From an uncultured Bacteroidales bacterium (lineage in GTDB: Bacteria > Bacteroidota > Bacteroidia > Bacteroidales > WCHB1-69): DNA of 64,000 nt. The notes under the pieces are model-generated. The model made no database searches, was not told the DNA's origin, and saw only the letters and a list, made by a program, of their open reading frames with translations. The DNA lies in assembly GCA_905233625.1 (NCBI GenBank), contig CAJOFJ010000013.1, positions 62,001-126,000 of the forward strand, given 5' to 3'. The translations under genes and the position numbers were made by a program. This document shows positions 32,342 through 40,985 of this stretch, one piece after another. The first letter of the stretch is position 1. Every line of letters starts with the position of its first letter.

Positions 32342-33268
32342 ATGGATATAGTGAAAAAATACTGTTATCAGATCATTTTGAGTATTTCCGTCATGTTGGC
32401 CGGGATTCTTGTTAGCTCATGCGGAAAGGACCCTATATTTATCCATGGGGACTATATCTACGAGCATGAGGATTTTACAAAAATCGATTATGTGAACGGC
32501 ATCATCGTCAACTGGGCAGACGATATCGAAATCAGTGAAGAACAGCGAACCGTAATCCTGAATCTGATTGACAACATGGTCAAAGTAGAAGGAGGAAATT
32601 TTTTGATGGGTGCCCAAAACTCCAATGCCCAGAGTGACAATTATGACCTGGAAGCCAGAGACGACGAGAGACCCGTACACGAAGTCATTCTAAACAACTA
32701 TTATATTGGCAGATACGAGATTACCCAGCGGGAATGGCGCACAGTGATGGAATACGATTTGGATTGGCCTGAAGTGTATGGGAACGGAGATGATATACCC
32801 GCTTATAATGTGTCAAGAAGCGATGCCATACGATTTTTGGAAAAATTAAGCGCCATGACGCGACTCTCGTTCCAGCTTCCGTCAGAGGCGCAGTGGGAAT
32901 TTGCCGCACGAGGCGGTAACTACTCCCACAACTATCGCTATAGCGGCAGCAACTATACAGACAATGTGGCATGGCACAAAAACAATGCCGGAAACATGCC
33001 ACATCCAGTTGGCGAAAAACAACCCAATGAACTGGGGCTTTATGATATGAGCGGTAACTTGTGGGAATGGTGCCTTGACAGTTACAAGCCGTATCCTGAC
33101 ACGCCCCAAGATAATCCTGTTTCGATGGGCGGAAATTTGTTTGTGCTGCGCGGCGGCTCATGGACCTATCTCCCCAGCTATTGCCGTGTGACATGCCGGG
33201 ATACCTTTGAAGGCAACGCCGCCAGCGTGTCTGTTGGATTTAGGGTAAGCGTGACAGTTGACAGTTGA
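32342..33268 (+). CDS. SUMF1/FGE-like lipoprotein
   Basis: 308 residues. A lipoprotein signal ends at VSSC (Cys near residue 27). The SUMF1 domain occupies about 80-305: VEGGNFLMGAQN, RPVHEVILNNYYIGRYEITQ, PAYNVSRSDAIRFLEKLS, FQLPSEAQWEFAARGG, GLYDMSGNLWEWCLDSY, VLRGGSWTYLPSYCRVTCR, SVGFRVSV. It is in an operon with the previous SUMF1 gene. The last residues (TVDS) and the stop are encoded by GACAGTTGACAATTAAC word repeats. Likely in the outer or inner membrane facing the periplasm; function unknown. Confidence 0.82.
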   Translation: MDIVKKYCYQIILSISVMLAGILVSSCGKDPIFIHGDYIYEHEDFTKIDYVNGIIVNWADDIEISEEQRTVILNLIDNMVKVEGGNFLMGAQNSNAQSDNYDLEARDDERPVHEVILNNYYIGRYEITQREWRTVMEYDLDWPEVYGNGDDIPAYNVSRSDAIRFLEKLSAMTRLSFQLPSEAQWEFAARGGNYSHNYRYSGSNYTDNVAWHKNNAGNMPHPVGEKQPNELGLYDMSGNLWEWCLDSYKPYPDTPQDNPVSMGGNLFVLRGGSWTYLPSYCRVTCRDTFEGNAASVSVGFRVSVTVDS

Positions 33269-33382
33269 CAATTAACAATTAGTAGATATAGATGATAGGG
33301 GAAAAGTGAGTGGTGAAATAATAACAATGAACCTCATAGAGCTTACCTATCTGTAGAAAAAATTTGATTTCAAAAAAAAAAC

Positions 33383-36300
33383 ATGAGGTATATAGGACAT
33401 TCAATCATCAGTTTGGCAATATTATTGGCCAGCGTTGCCACCTTGCGGGCACAAGACCAAGTGACCCTGCGGTTCACCGGGCAGAACCAATACAGTCAGT
33501 ATGTGCAATTATCCCAGGTCTTGGTGGAGAATACCACCAAACACTGGCAAGAGGTGCTTTATCACCCTGACACAACCCTTTTTATCAGTACTACTGGCAT
33601 TGAAGAGTTTGAACAGGTAGGAGAAAAAATACATCTTTTCCAAAATGTGCCCAATCCTTTCGAAGGCGTGACCGATTTTGCCCTCCAACTGCACCAAGCC
33701 ACAAATGTACAGTTGGAAATCTATGACATTAACGGTAAAGTGATGGCCACCCACAAGGCTTCGTTAGACCAAGGATGCCACCAGTTCAGAGCGTGGCTGA
33801 CCACTCCACAAACCTATTTGCTTCAAGCCCGGTCCAATAATGGTACCGTACAAATCAAGCTGGTGAATACGGGACATGCCGGAAAGAGCCATATTGAATA
33901 CATCGGGGAGGGTGCTTCGTTGTCGGTGGAGATTCCGAAGAATGGTCCCAAAGGAAGCACCACTATGCCTTTCAACTACGGCGACACCATGGCATACACC
34001 GGCTATGCCCATATTGCTGACAGGGATTTCACGAGTTCAACCACAGTGAAGGCACAATACAACTCGGAATTGATTCCGCTGACCTTCACGCTGCCGCTAC
34101 CGACGGTGACCACGGAAGCCGCATCCAACATCACTACCACAGAGGCTCGATTAAATGGAACAGTTTGGGGAAATGTAGAATATCCAATTGTTGAAAGGGG
34201 CTTCCTGATCACTGACAATTCCCAATTGATAGGTGCGGCTGATTATGCTGTCGGCTCGGGAGATGGAAGCTTTCACCATTCTGTCTCCAATCTGCAAATG
34301 GGCACCCAATATTACTTCCGTGCCTATGCCCGAACAGTGCTGGGAATCACTTACGGTGACATCTTGTCTTTTAACACGCAATCGGATTTAGCCGAAGTGC
34401 ATACGCTCATGGTGACGGACACAGGTATTCATTGGGCCAATTGTGGCGGCAATGTGACTTTTGACGGCGGCACGCCAGTAACGGCACGAGGGGTTTGCTG
34501 GAGTACCTTGCAAAACCCTACCGTGAACGACAGCCATACTACCGATGGCAACGGCATCGGCAGCTTCACAAGCCACATCGTCGGCTTGTCGCCCAATACC
34601 ACCTATTATGTGCGTGCTTACGCCACCAACAGTGTGGGAACAGCCTACGGGGAGGAACGTTCTTTCGCCACCGCTCCCTCGGCTGCCACAGCACCATTCT
34701 ATTGCGGCATTGACTCAGTGGCCGACTACGACGGAAACGTTTATCACACGGTGGAAATAGGACAACAGTGCTGGATGAAAGAAAACCTCCGCACCACACA
34801 TTACACTGACGGCATTGCCATTCCACTTGACACAATCCATTCGAGCACAGTAGCTTACCGTTATACACCCTATGGAGACAGTCTTCTTGTACTCACCTAC
34901 GGCTATCTCTATAATTGGACAGCCGTGATGCACGGCGAGCCGACCAGTTCTTCCAATCCAAGTGAAGTACAAGGCATCTGCCCCACAGGCTGGCATGTGC
35001 CCAGTGACGCGGAATGGACGGAGTTGACCGATTATATGGGTACCCAGCCGGCATATATGATTAACTGCAACGACTACTTTTTGGCCAAAGCATTATCGGA
35101 TACCGAAGGTTGGTACTTTACCCCAAATTTGTATCATAAATTCACCCCTAGCTTCGACCCTACCACGAACAACACATCCGGTTTTTCGGCTCAACCAGCT
35201 GGCACATTTAACAATTCCTACGTACCCTCTGGCCATATTGCATGTTTCTGGAGTGCCACAGAATGTAATGAAGGTAATGCTCGCCAACGATGTATCGAAT
35301 TTTACTCGGAATATATGCAAACTATATGTAACAAGAAAGAATATGGTAAGTCTGTCCGCTGCCTTCTAGATGACTCTGGGGTGGACAGCAGCAACGCAGT
35401 GCTGCCTGTAGTGACCACCCGGACAATTGATAACATCATGTCTTCCACAGCTTCCTGCGGAGGAGTCATGAAAGCGAGTGGCGGCACACCCATAACAGCC
35501 CATGGTGTCTGCTGGAGCACTTCGCCTATTCCTACCGTAAATGACAACATCACTGTTGACGGCAATAATCTCGGTAATTTCACAAGTCATATCTCCGGTC
35601 TGAGTGCTAACACCACCTATTATATGCGGGCATACGCCACCACCAGCATGGGCACAGCTTACGGTGAGGAGCGGAACTTCACCACCACAGCCTCTGATGT
35701 TTCGGGGACATCTCATTGTGGCAACGACTCGCTGGTGACCGACTATGATGGCAATTCTTATTCCATAGTGGAGATTGGAACGCAATGCTGGATGAAAGAG
35801 AACCTGCGCACCACCCATTATGCAGATGGTACGGCGATACCGTTGGGAAATCTTTCAATCGGTTTCTCATCACCTTACCGCGAAATACCAGGGGAAAATA
35901 TGAATGATGAAGACAACTTAGCCTATGTACCCACCCATGGTTTTTTGTACAACTGGCTGGCTGTGATGCATGAGGCCAACAGCAGTAATGACAGTCCTAG
36001 CGGCGTTCAAGGCATCTGCCCCACAGGCTGGCATGTTCCCAGTGATACTGAATGGATGGAACTGATCAATTATATGGCTACACAACCGGCTTACGCGGCA
36101 AGTAACGACAATACTCACTTAGCTAAAGCACTGTCGGCTACATGGGGATGGGACAGAACGAGCATCGCGGACGCTCCCGGTCAAAATCCCACTTCCAACA
36201 ATGCCACTGGTTTTTCAGCTCTTCCAACTGGTTTTTCAAACTGTTCATTTGGAGAAGTCACCAGTTTCTGGAGCTGTACTTATAATGCTGATAATACGGT

Positions 36301-36394
36301 GCACACTATCAACCTGAATAATTATCAAGCCGCTGTGGAACGATCAATATGCTACATTGCTGATGCTATTTCCGTCCGTTGCCTCCGGGATTAG
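33383..36394 (+). CDS. Secreted FISUMP protein with Fn3-like repeats
   Basis: 1003 residues. A signal peptide (MRYIGHSIISLAILLASVATLRA) is followed at residues about 86-168 by a module like a T9SS type A sorting domain (VPNPFEGVTDFALQLHQ ... EIYDINGKVMATHKA ... TYLLQARSNNGTVQIKL), here near the N-terminus rather than the end. Then come fibronectin-III-like segments (about 237-430 and 670-770, with FRAYARTVLGITYGD and YVRAYATNSVGTAYGEE). Two FISUMP domains lie at about 440-665 and 778-1003, each with DYDGNxY, QCWMKENLRTTHY, GYLYNW, GICPTGWHVPSD and SVRC. The stop overlaps that of the convergent kinase gene by four bases. Presumed secreted; partner unknown. Confidence 0.82.
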   Translation: MRYIGHSIISLAILLASVATLRAQDQVTLRFTGQNQYSQYVQLSQVLVENTTKHWQEVLYHPDTTLFISTTGIEEFEQVGEKIHLFQNVPNPFEGVTDFALQLHQATNVQLEIYDINGKVMATHKASLDQGCHQFRAWLTTPQTYLLQARSNNGTVQIKLVNTGHAGKSHIEYIGEGASLSVEIPKNGPKGSTTMPFNYGDTMAYTGYAHIADRDFTSSTTVKAQYNSELIPLTFTLPLPTVTTEAASNITTTEARLNGTVWGNVEYPIVERGFLITDNSQLIGAADYAVGSGDGSFHHSVSNLQMGTQYYFRAYARTVLGITYGDILSFNTQSDLAEVHTLMVTDTGIHWANCGGNVTFDGGTPVTARGVCWSTLQNPTVNDSHTTDGNGIGSFTSHIVGLSPNTTYYVRAYATNSVGTAYGEERSFATAPSAATAPFYCGIDSVADYDGNVYHTVEIGQQCWMKENLRTTHYTDGIAIPLDTIHSSTVAYRYTPYGDSLLVLTYGYLYNWTAVMHGEPTSSSNPSEVQGICPTGWHVPSDAEWTELTDYMGTQPAYMINCNDYFLAKALSDTEGWYFTPNLYHKFTPSFDPTTNNTSGFSAQPAGTFNNSYVPSGHIACFWSATECNEGNARQRCIEFYSEYMQTICNKKEYGKSVRCLLDDSGVDSSNAVLPVVTTRTIDNIMSSTASCGGVMKASGGTPITAHGVCWSTSPIPTVNDNITVDGNNLGNFTSHISGLSANTTYYMRAYATTSMGTAYGEERNFTTTASDVSGTSHCGNDSLVTDYDGNSYSIVEIGTQCWMKENLRTTHYADGTAIPLGNLSIGFSSPYREIPGENMNDEDNLAYVPTHGFLYNWLAVMHEANSSNDSPSGVQGICPTGWHVPSDTEWMELINYMATQPAYAASNDNTHLAKALSATWGWDRTSIADAPGQNPTSNNATGFSALPTGFSNCSFGEVTSFWSCTYNADNTVHTINLNNYQAAVERSICYIADAISVRCLRD

Positions 36395-37764
36395 TCATTC
36401 GTCTTATGACGGATATCCCGCTGCCACCCGTTCACCACATTGGTCACCTCTACCATCTTCTTCACGGAGACGGAATTGTAGAACATAACCAATGCCTCCC
36501 GATTTGGTTCGCATTGCGGATAACGCCGCAGGACATCGTTCACCACTTCTTCGCGGTGCCGTTCGCGAATATCGTAATTGTTTTGAAAAAAATCAGACTG
36601 AAGATAATCCGACAGCTTGTCAACAGAAGACATCCCGCTGACCGTTGCTGCTTTCTCCCAGTCCCAAAACTGCTGGATCAATGTATCCACAGCCTGCTCA
36701 ATCTGCTGCTTGGCCTCTGAAGGAATCTGCCGATAAAAATACTCTTCCGAAGACACAACCACCTCCCTCTCCTGTATGGACTGGCTGTTCTGCTCCATTT
36801 GGTTTGTTGGCATTACCGTATTGCCCGCTTCCGCTTGAGATAACATTGCAGTCTGAACATCCTGTTGCTCCTCAATATTTTCGGATGGTGTCTCCGATGA
36901 TGCGATTTTCTCTGTCTCCGGCGACAAAGGCTCTGATTGCACCCCGTTTGTCGTTGGCCAAAACAATAATGCACCCGCCACTACAAAAATCAGAGCAACG
37001 AAAATGACTATCGCAAGGGTAAAGTGCCGGCTACGCTGCAAGCGCTGTATGATTTCATCCGCATTGCTGAACCTCCGTTCACGGTCAAGGCGCATACATT
37101 TACGGGCAATATGACCATAGCCGTGCGGAAAAATCTGCCGTAAGATAACCCCGAAAGCATATAGGTCGGCACGGTTATCGAGCGGCACACCGCCCGTCAA
37201 CTGCTCAGGTGCGGCATACTTGTTCGACCCTGCCGGTTGCTTGAAAATGCCGTGCCAGTCACTGTCTGCCAAACCGAAATCAATGATCTTCACATTATAA
37301 CCATTGCGTGTTATGAGAATATTGTCGGGTTTCAGGTCGCGATGAATAATCTGAAGACTGTGATAGTAAGACATAGCATCAAGCAGCTCCTTCACAATCT
37401 TCAGACGGGTTTTATGCGGCGGATGTTGCGTCATAAACTCCTTCAAGGTGACCCCATCCACATACTCCATCACGAGACACGGACCGGCCACTGGGTCAAT
37501 CTCCTTACTGATGATACGGGCAATGTTGGGATGATCCATCCGCACTCCCAGTTCAAACTCCTTGGTCAACAATTCACGATACAGTTCCTTATGCTGAAAT
37601 TCCTGTTTCAGACCTTTGAGCACAAACCACTTCCCATAACGCTGTGCCTTAAACAGGCGATTAAAGCCCTTGGACGGGATTTCTGAATAAGAAGTAAACA
37701 CATCGGAGATGTTCTCGAACGAGGAAGTGATTTTGCCAGAAGAAGAAATGCAGTCTGTGCTCAT
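36391..37764 (-). CDS. Transmembrane Ser/Thr protein kinase
   Basis: 457 residues. The Hanks-type kinase domain spans about 25-245: ATP-binding Lys50 (WFVLKGL), Glu70, catalytic HRDLKPDN at 141-148, DFG at 162-164, APE at 185-187. All catalytic residues are present, so activity is likely. One transmembrane segment at 248-269 (FTLAIVIFVALIFVVAGALLFW) is followed by an extracytoplasmic Glu/Ser-rich linker and a helical C-terminal domain. The kinase would sense outside signals and phosphorylate cytoplasmic targets. It starts 15 bases after a 64-residue gene in the same operon, whose promoter is at 38007, and converges on the FISUMP gene. Confidence 0.92.
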   Translation of the reverse strand: MSTDCISSSGKITSSFENISDVFTSYSEIPSKGFNRLFKAQRYGKWFVLKGLKQEFQHKELYRELLTKEFELGVRMDHPNIARIISKEIDPVAGPCLVMEYVDGVTLKEFMTQHPPHKTRLKIVKELLDAMSYYHSLQIIHRDLKPDNILITRNGYNVKIIDFGLADSDWHGIFKQPAGSNKYAAPEQLTGGVPLDNRADLYAFGVILRQIFPHGYGHIARKCMRLDRERRFSNADEIIQRLQRSRHFTLAIVIFVALIFVVAGALLFWPTTNGVQSEPLSPETEKIASSETPSENIEEQQDVQTAMLSQAEAGNTVMPTNQMEQNSQSIQEREVVVSSEEYFYRQIPSEAKQQIEQAVDTLIQQFWDWEKAATVSGMSSVDKLSDYLQSDFFQNNYDIRERHREEVVNDVLRRYPQCEPNREALVMFYNSVSVKKMVEVTNVVNGWQRDIRHKTND

Positions 37765-37779
37765 ATCCGAAGTTTTACA

Positions 37780-37974
37780 TTAGTTGAAAACACAAACATC
37801 ATATAGCGGGATATTGGTAAGTTGTTCTTGCTCCTTGTAGGGCAGCATAGAGTATCGGACGGCATGTATGTCGGGATTCGCTTTCAGAAAATTAGTCATT
37901 GAATTAGCGCGGACAAAGTTTTCCGCAACAAAATATGAGTATGAAATACAGGTTTTTGCAGTTAAATCAGCCAT
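37780..37974 (-). CDS. Small protein co-transcribed with the kinase
   Basis: 64 residues from the ATG at 37974. The frame is open further to 38043, but the -7 box at 38007-38014 lies within that part, so the internal start is chosen. The sequence (MADLTAKTCISYSYFVAENF ... VRYSMLPYKEQEQLTN) has no signal peptide or membrane segment and reads as a compact alpha/beta fold. It ends 15 bases before the kinase, a spacing that suggests coupled expression and perhaps a direct regulatory or substrate role. Family not recognised. Confidence 0.6.
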   Translation of the reverse strand: MADLTAKTCISYSYFVAENFVRANSMTNFLKANPDIHAVRYSMLPYKEQEQLTNIPLYDVCVFN

Positions 37975-38006
37975 CCCAACATATTTTTCCGCACTTATTT
38001 TGGCTG

Positions 38007-38014
38007 CAAAGATA
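38007..38014 (-). promoter_or_regulatory. Promoter -7 box of the kinase operon
   Basis: Minus-strand TATCTTTG; predicted transcript start near 38000, 26 bases before the 64-residue gene. Confidence 0.65.
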
Positions 38015-38171
38015 CAAAAATCAGCAGAAAAAAGAACATCCATCTTGATTTTTGTGCCAGCTTTATATGATAATCATACGAATCGCAAGGATGTGAATTT
38101 CGCGGCGGCAAATATAGTGCTTCGGAGCATGCGACACCCGCGCCGCGACCATGACAGGGCAATGTACCTGT

Positions 38172-38345
38172 CTATTGATATTGAATCCCTTGCGGGATAT
38201 AATTGTTTCACAACATCTCACATCCTATTGAAATTGAATCCCTACCGGGATATTCTTTTCCCCGTCAGGGGATATAATATCAATAGAACAATGGTCGATA
38301 TTTCACAATTTCCAATTACCCTCGCAGAGGGTTTAATATTAATTC
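38172..38345 (+). repeat. Cluster of four CCC/GGG hairpins with conserved flanks (REPIN-like)
   Basis: Four units: TTGAATCCC-TTGC-GGGATATAAT (about 38180-38203), TTGAATCCC-TACC-GGGATATT (38232-38254), TCCCC-GTCA-GGGGATATAATAT (38259-38280) and TTACCCTC-GCA-GAGGGTTTAATATT (38315-38340). CTATTGATATT at 38172 and AATATCAATAG at 38276-38286 are inverse copies, so the first three units form one 115-bp element with inverted ends. Together with the hairpin-like GCTTCGGAGCATGC at 38119 it fills most of the 411-base gap before the murF promoter. No gene is seen there. Confidence 0.7.
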
Positions 38346-38429
38346 GTACACTAAAATATGGTATAAGAAACACATTTGCAAAAGGGGTTTTTATTTACAC
38401 ATAATTATATCGTTAATTGATTTTTTCCT

Positions 38430-38437
38430 TATCTTTG
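38430..38437 (+). promoter_or_regulatory. murF promoter -7 box
   Basis: TATCTTTG, 17 bases before the ATG at 38455. Confidence 0.6.
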
Positions 38438-38454
38438 CTTTTTAATTCAATGCA

Positions 38455-39729
38455 ATGAATAACATGGAAAAACTGTATCAACTGTATAAACAGCACCCGC
38501 GCATCTGCACCGATACACGGAACATTATCCCCGACTCGTTATTTTTCTGCCTAAAAGGAGAAAATTTTAATGGCAATAACTTTGCCACCCAGGCATTGGA
38601 AGCTGGTGCCGCCTACGTGGTGACCGAACGCCCAGATTTGAAGGACGATTCCCGCTGTGTAGTAGTAGATGATAGTCTGAAAACCTTACAGCAATTGGCC
38701 AGATACCATCGCCAGCAGCTACGGATTCCTGTTATCGGCATTACGGGTACCAATGGCAAAACCACTACCAAAGAGCTGGTAGCCGCCGTGCTGTCAAAGA
38801 AATACAATATCTGCTATACCCAAGGCAATCTGAACAACCATATCGGTGTGCCCCTTACTCTACTCAGTATCACCAACGAGCATGAAATAGCCATTGTGGA
38901 AATGGGGGCTAACCATCCGGGCGAAATCGCAGACCTTTGCACCCTGTCGATGCCCAATTACGGTCTCATTACCAATATCGGCACCGCCCATATCGAAGGT
39001 TTCCTTTCCAAAGAGAACATCATCACCACCAAGAAAGCCCTGTACCGCAGTGTTATGGGCTGCAAGGGCACTTTATTTGTCAATATTGATGATGATATCC
39101 TTACAAAAGATTTGGATTATCAACCCGTCATAACCTATTCCACCGAAAAAGCAGCCGACATTAACGGACGTATTGTCCACAACGACGGCCTCATCAGCAT
39201 CGAGTTATTCGGGAAGGAGGTAAACACCCAGCTGACAGGTGCTTATAACTTGTATAACATGCTGGCGGCAGCGACAGTCGGACAACATTTTGGAGTGAGC
39301 GAAGAGGACATTTGCGCCGCCATCGCCCAGTACCAGCCCGCCAACCACCGCTCGCAGGTGGAGCACAAAGGCAGCAATACCATCATTGCCGACTATTACA
39401 ATGCCAACCCCACCAGCATGACCGCGGCCCTGCAAAACCTCATCGGCATTAATCACCCGCACAAAGTGGCCATTATCGGCGACATGCGCGAATTGGGCAG
39501 TGTCAGCGACGAGGAGCATGCTCGCATCATCAAATTATGCCAAGACAATCAGATCGAGACCTATTATGTCGGCAGCGAATTTCGGAAGCATCTGGATAAC
39601 CATCCGCATAGTTTCATCGATGTGGAGGAAGCCAACCAATATTTTGAGCAAAACCCGCTAAATGATGCCCTGATTCTGGTTAAAGGCTCGCACAGCATGC
39701 ACTTGGACAAACTCATACTGCTACAATAA
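38455..39729 (+). CDS. murF: UDP-N-acetylmuramoyl-tripeptide--D-alanyl-D-alanine ligase
   Basis: 424 residues. Cytoplasmic Mur ligase that adds D-Ala-D-Ala to the UDP-MurNAc-tripeptide. Motifs: N-terminal uridine-binding part with CTDTRNIIPDSLFFCLKGENFNGN, the ATP loop GITGTNGKTTTKE, GNLNNHIGVPLTLL (typical of MurF), EMGANHPGEI, and C-terminal YNANPTSMTAAL and IIGDMRELG. MetAsnAsn before the second Met (38464) is short, so the start is uncertain by three codons. It is followed after 15 bases by anmK in the same direction, grouping wall synthesis with wall recycling. Confidence 0.95.
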   Translation: MNNMEKLYQLYKQHPRICTDTRNIIPDSLFFCLKGENFNGNNFATQALEAGAAYVVTERPDLKDDSRCVVVDDSLKTLQQLARYHRQQLRIPVIGITGTNGKTTTKELVAAVLSKKYNICYTQGNLNNHIGVPLTLLSITNEHEIAIVEMGANHPGEIADLCTLSMPNYGLITNIGTAHIEGFLSKENIITTKKALYRSVMGCKGTLFVNIDDDILTKDLDYQPVITYSTEKAADINGRIVHNDGLISIELFGKEVNTQLTGAYNLYNMLAAATVGQHFGVSEEDICAAIAQYQPANHRSQVEHKGSNTIIADYYNANPTSMTAALQNLIGINHPHKVAIIGDMRELGSVSDEEHARIIKLCQDNQIETYYVGSEFRKHLDNHPHSFIDVEEANQYFEQNPLNDALILVKGSHSMHLDKLILLQ

Positions 39730-39744
39730 ACAATATTTTGGGAA

Positions 39745-40875
39745 ATGCGTTACCACCATGTTATCGGCATCATGTCAGGCACCTCTTTGGATGGGCTGGA
39801 TTTGGTGTATTGTGTGTTTGGGAAGAAAAGGAATAAGGTTTTTAAAGACCTTAAGGACAAGAGAGAGAGAGAGAACCAGAGCTGTACTTCTGGCAATAGT
39901 TGTTGGGAGTATGAGGTACGCAAAGCGGTTACGGTGCCCTACCCCGAAGAATTGAGTCAAAAATTGGCGCAGGCCATGAGCCTATCTGGCTATGAGTTAG
40001 CATTGCTCCACAACGAACTGGGACGCTTTATCGGAATGCAAGTCAATGAATTTATGGCTGATTTTGCCGAAGAAGTAGAACTGATCGCCTCGCACGGGCA
40101 TACCGTTTTTCACCGCCCTGACTTAGGCATGACCATGCAAATCGGCAGTGGAGCAGACATTGCCGCTATCTGCGGGAAGCCTACCGTCTGCGACTTCCGA
40201 ACCCTCGATGTGGCCTCAGGCGGACAAGGTGCTCCCTTGGTACCCATCGGTGACGAGCTATTGTTTGGTCAATATGACATCTGCCTGAATTTGGGCGGTA
40301 TCAGCAACCTCTCCTATCGGGCAGACGGACAGCGCAAAGCCTACGACATTTCCCCCTGCAATATCGTGCTGAATCAATTGTCCCGACAGCTGGGAAAGGA
40401 GTATGACGCGAACGGAGCCATTGCGCAAAGCGGCTGTATCAACATGCCATTATTGGAACAACTCAACCAACTGGATTATTATAAACAACTAGGAACCAAA
40501 TCTTTAGGAAGAGAATGGATTGATCAAAACTTTTTCCCGATTTTGGCAGGCAGTCCATTGTCCATCCCCGATCAGATGCGGACCGTGTACGAGCATATTG
40601 CACAGCAAATTGCCAAAGCGTGCAATGCTACAGGCGGCAAGACTTTGCTCATCACAGGCGGAGGAGCCCACAACACTTTCCTCATCGACCTCATCCGTCA
40701 GAAATTCCACGGACAGGTTATCATCCCCGACGACAGCACCATCGATTTCAAAGAAGCCATCATCTTTGCCTTTTTGGGCATGCTGCGCGCCAATGGCCTT
40801 CCCAACTGCCTTGCCTCGGTTACGGGAGCAAAGTGCGATTCGTCAGGTGGAGGAATGTATGGAGTTGACAGTTAA
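39745..40875 (+). CDS. anmK: Anhydro-N-acetylmuramic acid kinase
   Basis: 376 residues. It cleaves and phosphorylates 1,6-anhydro-MurNAc to MurNAc-6-phosphate in peptidoglycan recycling. The family signature GIMSGTSLDGLDLV is at the N-terminus; SHGHTVFHRP, NLGGISNLSY, ANGAIAQSG and the C-terminal ITGGGAHNTFLIDLI follow. An unusual basic insert (KRNKVFKDLKDKRERENQ) near residues 25-45 departs from the usual family sequence. It overlaps with cell-wall context (murF before, murB after). The last residues (GVDS) and stop come from an AGTTGACAGTTAAC word repeat. Confidence 0.93.
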   Translation: MRYHHVIGIMSGTSLDGLDLVYCVFGKKRNKVFKDLKDKRERENQSCTSGNSCWEYEVRKAVTVPYPEELSQKLAQAMSLSGYELALLHNELGRFIGMQVNEFMADFAEEVELIASHGHTVFHRPDLGMTMQIGSGADIAAICGKPTVCDFRTLDVASGGQGAPLVPIGDELLFGQYDICLNLGGISNLSYRADGQRKAYDISPCNIVLNQLSRQLGKEYDANGAIAQSGCINMPLLEQLNQLDYYKQLGTKSLGREWIDQNFFPILAGSPLSIPDQMRTVYEHIAQQIAKACNATGGKTLLITGGGAHNTFLIDLIRQKFHGQVIIPDDSTIDFKEAIIFAFLGMLRANGLPNCLASVTGAKCDSSGGGMYGVDS

Positions 40876-40977
40876 CAATTAGACTACCCCGCCCTACGGG
40901 CACCCCTTCTAAAAGAAGGGGAATTCAAAGTTCAACACTATCCCCTATCCACTAAATACTATTCCCTAAAAACAATT
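40866..40977 (+). repeat. Word repeats and CCCCTTCT hairpin pair between anmK and murB
   Basis: GTTGACAGTTAACAATTAG, the two hairpins GCCC-TAC-GGGC and CCCCTTCT-AAA-AGAAGGGG (40888-40922), then TATCCCCTATCCACTAAATAC-type words. The hairpin pair also occurs at 12072-12108 and 63127-63162. Confidence 0.75.
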
Positions 40978-40985
40978 AGCACATT

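Noticed and set aside
33383..36394. Diversity-generating retroelement target
   Set aside because: FISUMP and SUMF1 folds are related to known targets, but no reverse transcriptase, template repeat or adenine-biased variable repeat was found in the window.
38172..38345. CRISPR array
   Set aside because: Only four units, uneven spacing, one unit inverted, repeats not identical, no cas genes in the window.
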